DNA of 64,000 nucleotides from Pedobacter sp. L105 (GTDB lineage Bacteria > Bacteroidota > Bacteroidia > Sphingobacteriales > Sphingobacteriaceae), in contig NZ_LMUP01000001.1 of NCBI RefSeq assembly GCF_009765875.1, forward strand, positions 124,001 to 188,000, read 5' to 3'. A program made the translations under genes and the position numbers. Of the stretch, positions 53,795 through 61,953 are shown one piece after another (position 1 is the stretch's first letter; every line of letters begins with the position of its first letter). The notes under the pieces are model-generated. The model made no database searches. It had not been told where the DNA came from and saw only the letters and a program-made list of their open reading frames with translations.

Positions 53795-54211
53795 ATGACA
53801 CAAATTAATGTTTATCTCATTTTTGATGGCAATTGCGCTGAAGCAATGAACTTTTATCAAGACTGTCTTGGCGGTGAATTGATCCTGAATAAAGTAGAAG
53901 GTTCTCCTTTGGAGGCAGAATGTGCTGCGGGGATGGAAGACAAAATTATGCATGCCCATTTAGCCAGTAATTCAATTATTATTATGGCCTCAGATAGGCT
54001 AATGCCGGGTGATTTTATTAGGGGCAACGGATATTCTCTTGCTTTACAATGCAGCAGTGAGGAAGAGATCAATACTTTTTTCACAAAGTTATCCGCAGGC
54101 GGAACGATAGGGCATCCACTAAAGGAACAGTTTTGGGGAGCGATATTTGGTATGTTTACCGACAAATTTGGTGTGGAGTGGATGCTTAATTTTGATAAGG
54201 CTTCTACCTAG
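53795..54211 (+). CDS. VOC-family (glyoxalase/PhnB-like) protein
   Basis: 138-residue single-chain VOC protein with two beta-alpha-beta-beta-beta modules: VYLIFDGNCAEAMNFYQDCL and GYSLALQCSSEEEINTFFTK, with IMHAHLASNSIIIMASDRLM between them and GAIFGMFTDKFGVEWMLNFD at the end. The family pattern is that of PhnB/3-demethylubiquinone-methyltransferase-like proteins, of unknown substrate. Metal ligands cannot be fixed without alignment. Starts 72 bases after the AraC gene on the same strand, and a terminator follows. Confidence 0.93.
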   Translation: MTQINVYLIFDGNCAEAMNFYQDCLGGELILNKVEGSPLEAECAAGMEDKIMHAHLASNSIIIMASDRLMPGDFIRGNGYSLALQCSSEEEINTFFTKLSAGGTIGHPLKEQFWGAIFGMFTDKFGVEWMLNFDKAST

Positions 54212-54262
54212 TTTTTAGAAGTGATTTTTTATAGAGATTGTTTAAATCTAATTTTTTATTGG

Positions 54263-54299
54263 ATAAGCCAGTATTGCAGCTTTGTTTTTGCTGGCTTAT
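54263..54299 (+). terminator. intrinsic terminator after the VOC gene
   Basis: ATAAGCCAG (54263-54271) and CTGGCTTAT (54291-54299) are perfect 9-base arms, ending in TGTTATTA-like T-rich sequence. It separates the AraC/VOC genes from the synthase. Confidence 0.75.
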
Positions 54300-54931
54300 T
54301 GTTATTATTTGCTGTCTTATTATAGCTGTTCTGGCTAAAAATATCTCCTTTTAAAAACTGAGCACTCAAATCTGGAATATTGCTGTTCATTTTTTTGTTA
54401 AAGTGCTGGGATTTGTTCAGTCTCTTTAATATAAGGAGGTTATGAACGATATATCATTCCTTTTTTTATCTATTTCTGATATTTTATTTGAAAAACTGCT
54501 TTTATATACCGTAAATGACATTTAATTGTAAAATTCGTTATTTATGGAAAAGTGAACAATTTCATCGCCTGATGAATGTTCTGTTTAATGGTTTGAGTTT
54601 AATCTAAGGTTAATGTTAACATTTTATTAAATAATTGGGTTTAAAAACCCCGTTTATTATTAAATTATTAATTTGTTCTTTTTGTTCATTATTTAAATCA
54701 TGCTTTGTTCAGTGTTTTAAATAATATTTTTGCTAAAAAGAAATTATAACCTCATTTAACCATCTGATTTGATTTGTAGTATTTAATCATTAATTTATAT
54801 ATTTATGTATAATTATCATTTTATTATAAAATAATTGCTAGTTGTAACATTTATCTATTGTTTTTATATAATACTATGGCCTATTTAATTTGAAATAACT
54901 AAAAGTTGAACCCAGATTATCTCTCAACACC
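54300..54931. other. gene-free AT-rich leader of the synthase operon
   Basis: About 630 bases with very low GC, long runs such as TTAATTTATATATTTATG and no open frame of interest. It is the longest gene-free stretch of the window and probably carries the promoter and control sites of the megasynthase. I could not fix any single site. Confidence 0.5.
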
Positions 54932-57900
54932 ATGAAAACTCCTTTAATTTTCGGAATTACTCCGTTTGAAAAGCCAGATGCGAATCTTGTGCTCAGTTTA
55001 TCCAGTGCGAAAGCCTTTCCTGTACTCCATCTGGGAAGAGATAAAGCTGCCGCTGCTGATGCCCTTCAGCTGTTATCTCAGAAAAACATTCAGGAATTTG
55101 GTATTTGCCTGGTATCAGATCATTGTGCAGATATTCTTTTACCAGAGCAGGTAACGCTGGTTATTCTGCCATTTGGTATGCAGCTGATCAAAAAAGAACA
55201 CGTAAAAGTTTTTTATCAGGTACATCACCTGGATGAAGCTATTAAAGCCAGGGATGAGGGGGCTGATGGTATTATTATAAAAGGTAATGAAGGAGCCGGG
55301 AAAGTTGGATATGAGTCTTCTTATGTACTATTTCAGCGTATTCTTAAAGAGGTAAAAGGAATTGATGTTTATGTACAGGGAGGGGTAGGTTTACATACTG
55401 CAGCAGCACTGGTAGCATTAGGAGCAAAGGGGGTGGTGCTAGATAGTCAGTTGGTATTGTTTCCTGAATGCAATGCGCCTCTACCTATTAAACAGATATG
55501 TGAAAAGCTAAGCGGCAATGAAACCAGATTATTTAGCAACAACCGTGTGCTGGTGAGGCCAAATTCTCCTGTATTGCCAGACCAGATCACTGAAAAGGAA
55601 CTGGAAAACTATTATATAGACTTTGACCTGGAAAAAAGTTATCTACCATTGGGACAGGATATTGCCCTATCAACAGACCTGGTTATCAGGTTTAAAAAGT
55701 TGGGTCAGCTTATCTTTGGTATGCATGAGGCTATTTACGGTCATCTTAAACAAGCCAAACATTTAAATATCATCAGTTCGGGAAATGCGCTGGCGAAAGA
55801 TCTGAACATTACTTATCCGATTGCGCAGGGACCGATGACAAGGGTAAGTGACGTTGCCCCATTTGCAAATGCTGTTGCTGAAGCAGGTGCTTTGCCTTTT
55901 ATTGCACTGTCTTTATTAAAAGGCGAGCGTGCGCAGGAATTAATCAGGGAAACCAAAGAACTGACAGGCAATAAAACCTGGGGTATTGGCATACTGGGTT
56001 TTGCCCCTCAGGAGTTGCGCGATGAGCAGCTGGAATATATTAAAGCGGCAAAACCTCCTGTGGTTTTAATTGCAGGTGGCAGGCCTTCACAGGCTAAACC
56101 TCTGGAAAAACTGGGCATTAAGACTTTTCTTCATGTGCCATCGGTTTCTTTACTGGATATGTTTTTAAAAGAAGGAGCCAGAAGGTTTGTGTTTGAAGGC
56201 AGGGAATGCGGCGGTCACGTGGGTCCCTTGTCCAGTATGGTACTTTGGGAGAAGCAAATTGAACGTTTGCTACTGGAAGATCATCCTGGGGAGATCAGTG
56301 TGTTTTTTGCCGGTGGTATTCACGATGCTTTGTCGGCTTCATTTATTGCAGTAATGGCTGCTCCACTGGCAGCCAAAGGAGTGAAAATAGGTGTATTGAT
56401 GGGCACTTCATATCTGTATACCAAAGAGGCAGTAGTCACGGGGGCTATTCAGGCAGGGTTCCAGGAGCAGGCCATTTCTTCTCAGGATACAGTTTTACTG
56501 GAAACGGCACCAGGCCACGAAACGCGGTGTCTGAATTCGCCTTTTGCAGCATTCTTTAACGCAGAAAAAAAGAAGCTGCAGGAAAAAGGAATGGAGAAGA
56601 AAGCGATCTGGGCGGAATTGGAAACGCTGAACGTAGGGCGGCTTCGCATTGCGGCAAAAGGTATTGAACGCAGGGGAGATCAGCTGATCAGCATAGATGA
56701 ACAGGAGCAGTTGCATTTGGGGATGTATATGATCGGCCAGGTTGCATCCCTGTGTGATAAAGTGGTGTCCATGGCTGATCTGCACCATAATGTATCCGTT
56801 GAGAATTACACTCACATTCAGGAAGCGATATTATCTGCGCCTCCTGAGGGAATGGAAAAATCGCTTGACGTAGCTATTGTAGGCATGGCCTGTGTTTTTC
56901 CGGGAGCAAAAAATATAGAAGAATACTGGCGTAATATCGTTCTGGGAAAGGATGCTGTTACGGAGGTTCCTGATGAACGCTGGAATAAAGATCTGTATTA
57001 CGATCCCGCATCCACCGCAGGAGATATGTCTCATTCCAAGTGGGGAGGTTTTATCCCTAAAATTGATTTTGACCCGCTTGAATATGGGATTCCGCCACAA
57101 TCCCTGGCGGCCATTGAGCCAACACAGCTGCTAAGCTTAATGGTAGCCAAGCAGGCTTTGGGAAATGCTGGTTACCAGGATGGGAATTTTAATGCAGAGA
57201 ACGTTTCAGTTATTATTGGGGCAGAAGGAGGAAACGATCTGGCCAACAGTTATGGTTTCAGGTGCTTTTTTAAACAGGTATTTGGCGAGATGCCTGCCGA
57301 GCTTGATGAAGCCCTGCCTAAAATGACAGAGGATTCTTTCCCGGGGATTTTGGCAAATGTAACCTCCGGACGTATCACTAACCGGTTAAACCTGGGCGGA
57401 AGAAATTATACTGTAGATGCAGCCTGTGCATCATCTTTGGCTGCGGTGGACCTGGCCTGTCAGGAATTATTTTTAGAAAAATCAGATATGGTGATTGCCG
57501 GAGGGGCAGATCTGCACAATGGCATCAACGATTACCTGATGTTTTCCAGCACGCATGCATTGTCCCGTAAAGGAAGGTGTGCCACTTTTGATGCTGAAGC
57601 TGATGGCATCGCTTTAGGTGAAGGTGTTGCCATGATCGTATTGAAAAGACACGAAGATGCGATAAGGGATGGGGATACTGTTTATGCTGTTATCCAGGGG
57701 ATTGGCGGTTCCAGTGATGGCAAAAGTTTGGGTTTAACCGCTCCGCGGAAGTCGGGCCAGGTAAAAGCCCTTGAACGTGCCTATGAGCAGGCGGGTATGT
57801 CCCCATCTGTATTAGGTCTTGTGGAAGCGCATGGTACCGGTACGGTAGTGGGCGACAGAACCGAACTGAGTGCTTTAACTGATATGCTAAATCAATCCGG

Positions 57901-60900
57901 TGCTATTGTGAACCAAACGCATTTAGGTTCGGTAAAAACGCAGATCGGACATACGAAATGTGCAGCTGGTCTGGCAGGTTTGATCAAAGCGGCTTTAGCT
58001 GTTTATCATGGTGTAAAACCTCCAACCATCAATCTGAAAACCCCTAATAGTTATTATGAACCAGAGAAAAGTCCTTTTGCTTTTAATACAGAAGCAGGCT
58101 TATGGATGGATGAAAAACGACGCGCTGGAGTAAGCGCTTTTGGTTTTGGCGGAACAAATTTCCACGCCGTAATTGAAAGTGGCCATGCTGTTGCCAGTCA
58201 GGATACTGTACTGAAATCATGGCCCTCAGAGTTGTTCGTTTTTAGAGGCAATTCTTATGAGGATGCTAAAACAAAGTTAGGCAGGGTAAAGACACTGCTG
58301 GAAGAGAATGATCAGGTAGACCTGAAAGATATTGCTTTCAGTTTGGCTACAGGCACTACAGAGTCTGTACAGCTAAGCATTGTGGCGGATAGCGCTGAAG
58401 ATCTCAGTATGAAAATTGATCTGGCACTGTCTGGTGTGGAAAGTAAGGATACTTATCTGACCAAAAAAAGAGATGGTAAAGTTGCGTTTATGTTTCCCGG
58501 ACAGGGCAGTCAGCGGATTAATATGGGCAGGGATCTTTTTGTGATCTTCCCCGCCATGCGTAAGTTATTAAAGGAAAACAGGGCCTATGAACAGATCCTT
58601 TTTCCAAATGCAGCATTTGATGAAGTTACCTTAAAAGCCCAGAAAGAAAGGATCAAAGATACGCGTGTTGCGCAGCCTGTTTTGGGAATGGTAGACCTGG
58701 CAATGGCCAGCTTTCTAAAAGATTTAGGGATTGAGCCCGATATGGTGGCAGGGCATAGTTATGGAGAGCTGCCCGCTTTGTGTTTTGCTGGTGCTTTTAA
58801 AGATGATCAGCTGGTTTCTTTAAGTGAAAGAAGGGCAAAGGCTATATTAGATTCCGTAGAAGGAGGAGATACAGGCGCTATGATCGCTGTGAATGCTCAG
58901 GAAGAAGATATTGTTAATCTGATAGCCGGATGGGATGATATTTACCTGGTTAACCATAATTCTCCTGCTCAGCAGGTGCTTGCAGGTACTAGTCCTGCTA
59001 TTAAACAGTTTAGCGAGCTACTTAAAACGGCTAAGGTTTCCTTCAGGCCGCTGGAAGTAGCCTGTGCTTTTCATAGCCCGCTGGTAGCCAAATCAAAAGC
59101 GCTTTATCAATCCGTGCTGAATGAGGTTACCTTTAACGATTTGAAACTGCCGGTTTGGTCGAATACCACGGCTTCGGTTTATCCCATTGCAGCGGCATCA
59201 GTAAAAGAAAGATTAGCAGATCATCTGGTTAAACCGGTGAAATTTGCCCAGCAGGTGCAGCAGATGTATGCAGATGGTGCCAGGATTTTTATAGAGGTTG
59301 GCCCGGGTAAAGTATTAACAACACTCACCAAGGCCAGCATTGGGCAGGATGAGCTGCTGCTGCATATAGAAGATAACGGGCGTAGTAAGATTACACATTT
59401 GCTCTGTACCATTGCAGGATATATGGCTACAGGCCGTGATGTGAAGCTGGAAAAGCTTTTTGAAGGCCGTAGTTGCAAATTATTAAATCTGGATGAACCG
59501 GGGCTGTACCAGAAAAGTCCTGCTGTCTGGATTGTAAACGGACAGCATGCCGTTCCATTTAAAGGAAAACTGCCCGCATATGGGGCATTGCCTATTGTGC
59601 AGCCTTTACAGATGAAACACAGACAAGTATCTTCTGTTGCTGTTCATCAATCGGGCAATCAGGCAGAACTACTGATGCAGGAGTATCTGAGTACGATGAA
59701 GCTGATGATCCAGTCACAAAAAGAAGTGATGCTGCGGTTTTTGGGAGATATCCTTCCGCTTCAAAACGCTGTGGCTTTTCAGCCATCTCCCGTAGTGGAG
59801 GTCTATCGTTCTCCTAAAACTGAACCAGCCATACTTGTAAGTGCCGTTAGCCAGCAGGCAGTGGTTAAACCCGCAGCAACCCAGCTAGATGTTAAGTTAG
59901 TATTGATGCAGATTGTAAGTGATAAAACCGGTTATCCGAAGGAAATGCTGGGTATGGAAATGGATCTGGAAGCTGATTTGAGCATCGACTCGATTAAGCG
60001 GATGGAAATTATCGGGACCTTACGTACAGAGCTTGGCGGTTTTGGGCAGGCTGAACAAAATGAAGATACATTTATGGAACAGCTTGCCGGTATTAAAACG
60101 TTAAGTGGCCTGGTAGGCTGGATCAGTGAACATACAGGATCAGGCAGCACTGTTGTTGCCACCCCTGCCGAAGTTGCTGTAAATAAAACTGAAATAAAGA
60201 TCACTCTGTCGGTGATCAAATCAGCCCTACTGCACGTAGTGAGTGAAAAAACCGGCTACCCACAGGAGATGCTGGGAATGGATTTGGATCTGGAAGCCGA
60301 CCTCAGTATTGATTCTATTAAACGGATGGAGATCATCGGGGATTTGAAGATGAAGATAGGATTTGGTCAGCAGGAAGACAGAGGGGATGACCTGATGGAA
60401 AAACTGGCCGCTATTAAAACACTGAATGGCCTGGTCAACCTGATTTGCGAAATAGAATCTGAAAGTTTTGAACCGGTTACCGAAGCAAAAAAGATCATTG
60501 AAGAGAGTGCTTTACATGCCAATGAGAATGATAAATTATCGAGACTTCGTTTTGAACTTATTCCTTCAGCTTTGCTGCATAAAGGAACTACGGAACTCAA
60601 GGGTTTGCGTTTCGCCGTGACTGATGATGGTGGATTACAGTCTGCTGCGGTTAAATGTTTGCTGGAGGAACATGGTGCAATTGTAGATCTGGTAACTGCC
60701 GGTGACCATCTTAAAGGATATCAGGGGTTGATCATTCTCAACATGTTTAACTCTGCTGTTAAGAGTACGATCATAGATTATATCGCTATGATCAAACAGC
60801 TGGATTTTGAAGAGATGAAATGGGTTTATTTTATCTCGGATACGAAAGGGCATGTAGGCGAGGAGGCAGATATTACCCTGCTGAGACATTTTCAGGGTTA

Positions 60901-61951
60901 TTCGGGATTATTTAAAAGCCTGGATAAAGAATATGAAAACACAAAATGCAGGATAGTAAGCCTGACAACAAAGTTACCGGAGGAAGATATCGCTGCTATC
61001 ACCTTAAGTGAGCTATTAAATCCTGATCGGCCCTCTGAAGTGATTTATCATGAAAAGATGCGTCATACGGTGGAACTCGTTCCTTCTCCATTGGACGATA
61101 CTTCAGGGGATTCCCATATTCAGCTGGATAAAGAAGCAGTAGTACTGGTATTGGGTGGTGCACAGGGTATTACGGCAAACCTTATGGTTCATTTTGCCAA
61201 AGATTATCCCTGCAGGTATATCCTGGTGGGACGTTCTTCTGATCCAAGGACCAATGGACTTGATCAGTATGCATCCCTGAAAACAAAAGAGGAGATCAGG
61301 ACTTTCCTGATTAAACAGCAAATTCTGAAGAAACCCCTGGAAATAGAACAGGAAACATCAAGGATCTATAAAAATAACCAGGTGCTGGAAACCATCAATT
61401 TATTGGAGGAGAGCGGATCTGTTGTTTCTTATAATTCTCTTGATCTGCGTGATGAAGAGGCGCTCAGCGGTTTTATTCATCATGTTTATACAGCCTATGG
61501 AAGGATAGATGGTGTAGTACATGGAGCGGGTTTACTGGAAGATAAACTGTTTCATGATAAAAGTTTAGAGTCTTTTAAAAGGGTTTTTGACACTAAAGTA
61601 ACTCCTTTGAGGGTGCTGGCGGAGCAGCTGAGACCAGAAACACAGTTTGTGATCTTCTTTTCGAGTATTGCTTCGGTTTATGGCAACCGCGGACAAACAG
61701 ATTATGCTGCTGCAAACAGTGTGATGGACAGGTATGCATGGGCTTTAAAGCAAAAGATCAAGGGAAAGGTTATGGCAATTAACTGGGGACCATGGAAAGG
61801 AGCCGGAATGGTGTCTGCAACTTTAGAAAAGGAATATGAACGGAGGGGAATTTCTCTGATCCCGCTGAAGGATGGGATGGAGATTTTTCTGAATGAGCTG
61901 AAATACGGAACTGAAAGCCAGATTCTGATCATGGCAGGAAAAAACTGGTAG
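54932..61951 (+). CDS. Pfa-like polyketide/secondary lipid synthase (NPD-NPD-KS-AT-ACP-ACP-KR)
   Basis: Multidomain megasynthase of 2339 residues. Order: degenerate NPD-like module (about 1-215, GADGIIIKGNEGAGKVG); full nitronate-monooxygenase/PfaD-like module (about 275-600, ITYPIAQGPMTRVSDVAPF, GRECGGHVGP at 423-432); ketosynthase from about 645 with C832 in DAACASS, H967 in EAHGTGT and H1007 in IGHTKCAAG; acyltransferase with S1276 in GHSYGE and H1381; two ACPs with phosphopantetheine serines S1687 and S1795 in DLEADLSIDSIKRMEI; and a KR with a pseudo-domain, GGAQGIT at about 2075 and Y2258 in SSIASVYGNRGQTDYAAAN. The tandem ACPs with SIDSIKR are the mark of Pfa/PUFA-like synthases. PfaD-type enoyl reductase fused to the N-terminus is unusual. 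No thioesterase or dehydratase seen. Product unknown. Confidence 0.93.
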   Translation: MKTPLIFGITPFEKPDANLVLSLSSAKAFPVLHLGRDKAAAADALQLLSQKNIQEFGICLVSDHCADILLPEQVTLVILPFGMQLIKKEHVKVFYQVHHLDEAIKARDEGADGIIIKGNEGAGKVGYESSYVLFQRILKEVKGIDVYVQGGVGLHTAAALVALGAKGVVLDSQLVLFPECNAPLPIKQICEKLSGNETRLFSNNRVLVRPNSPVLPDQITEKELENYYIDFDLEKSYLPLGQDIALSTDLVIRFKKLGQLIFGMHEAIYGHLKQAKHLNIISSGNALAKDLNITYPIAQGPMTRVSDVAPFANAVAEAGALPFIALSLLKGERAQELIRETKELTGNKTWGIGILGFAPQELRDEQLEYIKAAKPPVVLIAGGRPSQAKPLEKLGIKTFLHVPSVSLLDMFLKEGARRFVFEGRECGGHVGPLSSMVLWEKQIERLLLEDHPGEISVFFAGGIHDALSASFIAVMAAPLAAKGVKIGVLMGTSYLYTKEAVVTGAIQAGFQEQAISSQDTVLLETAPGHETRCLNSPFAAFFNAEKKKLQEKGMEKKAIWAELETLNVGRLRIAAKGIERRGDQLISIDEQEQLHLGMYMIGQVASLCDKVVSMADLHHNVSVENYTHIQEAILSAPPEGMEKSLDVAIVGMACVFPGAKNIEEYWRNIVLGKDAVTEVPDERWNKDLYYDPASTAGDMSHSKWGGFIPKIDFDPLEYGIPPQSLAAIEPTQLLSLMVAKQALGNAGYQDGNFNAENVSVIIGAEGGNDLANSYGFRCFFKQVFGEMPAELDEALPKMTEDSFPGILANVTSGRITNRLNLGGRNYTVDAACASSLAAVDLACQELFLEKSDMVIAGGADLHNGINDYLMFSSTHALSRKGRCATFDAEADGIALGEGVAMIVLKRHEDAIRDGDTVYAVIQGIGGSSDGKSLGLTAPRKSGQVKALERAYEQAGMSPSVLGLVEAHGTGTVVGDRTELSALTDMLNQSGAIVNQTHLGSVKTQIGHTKCAAGLAGLIKAALAVYHGVKPPTINLKTPNSYYEPEKSPFAFNTEAGLWMDEKRRAGVSAFGFGGTNFHAVIESGHAVASQDTVLKSWPSELFVFRGNSYEDAKTKLGRVKTLLEENDQVDLKDIAFSLATGTTESVQLSIVADSAEDLSMKIDLALSGVESKDTYLTKKRDGKVAFMFPGQGSQRINMGRDLFVIFPAMRKLLKENRAYEQILFPNAAFDEVTLKAQKERIKDTRVAQPVLGMVDLAMASFLKDLGIEPDMVAGHSYGELPALCFAGAFKDDQLVSLSERRAKAILDSVEGGDTGAMIAVNAQEEDIVNLIAGWDDIYLVNHNSPAQQVLAGTSPAIKQFSELLKTAKVSFRPLEVACAFHSPLVAKSKALYQSVLNEVTFNDLKLPVWSNTTASVYPIAAASVKERLADHLVKPVKFAQQVQQMYADGARIFIEVGPGKVLTTLTKASIGQDELLLHIEDNGRSKITHLLCTIAGYMATGRDVKLEKLFEGRSCKLLNLDEPGLYQKSPAVWIVNGQHAVPFKGKLPAYGALPIVQPLQMKHRQVSSVAVHQSGNQAELLMQEYLSTMKLMIQSQKEVMLRFLGDILPLQNAVAFQPSPVVEVYRSPKTEPAILVSAVSQQAVVKPAATQLDVKLVLMQIVSDKTGYPKEMLGMEMDLEADLSIDSIKRMEIIGTLRTELGGFGQAEQNEDTFMEQLAGIKTLSGLVGWISEHTGSGSTVVATPAEVAVNKTEIKITLSVIKSALLHVVSEKTGYPQEMLGMDLDLEADLSIDSIKRMEIIGDLKMKIGFGQQEDRGDDLMEKLAAIKTLNGLVNLICEIESESFEPVTEAKKIIEESALHANENDKLSRLRFELIPSALLHKGTTELKGLRFAVTDDGGLQSAAVKCLLEEHGAIVDLVTAGDHLKGYQGLIILNMFNSAVKSTIIDYIAMIKQLDFEEMKWVYFISDTKGHVGEEADITLLRHFQGYSGLFKSLDKEYENTKCRIVSLTTKLPEEDIAAITLSELLNPDRPSEVIYHEKMRHTVELVPSPLDDTSGDSHIQLDKEAVVLVLGGAQGITANLMVHFAKDYPCRYILVGRSSDPRTNGLDQYASLKTKEEIRTFLIKQQILKKPLEIEQETSRIYKNNQVLETINLLEESGSVVSYNSLDLRDEEALSGFIHHVYTAYGRIDGVVHGAGLLEDKLFHDKSLESFKRVFDTKVTPLRVLAEQLRPETQFVIFFSSIASVYGNRGQTDYAAANSVMDRYAWALKQKIKGKVMAINWGPWKGAGMVSATLEKEYERRGISLIPLKDGMEIFLNELKYGTESQILIMAGKNW

Positions 61952-61953
61952 CC

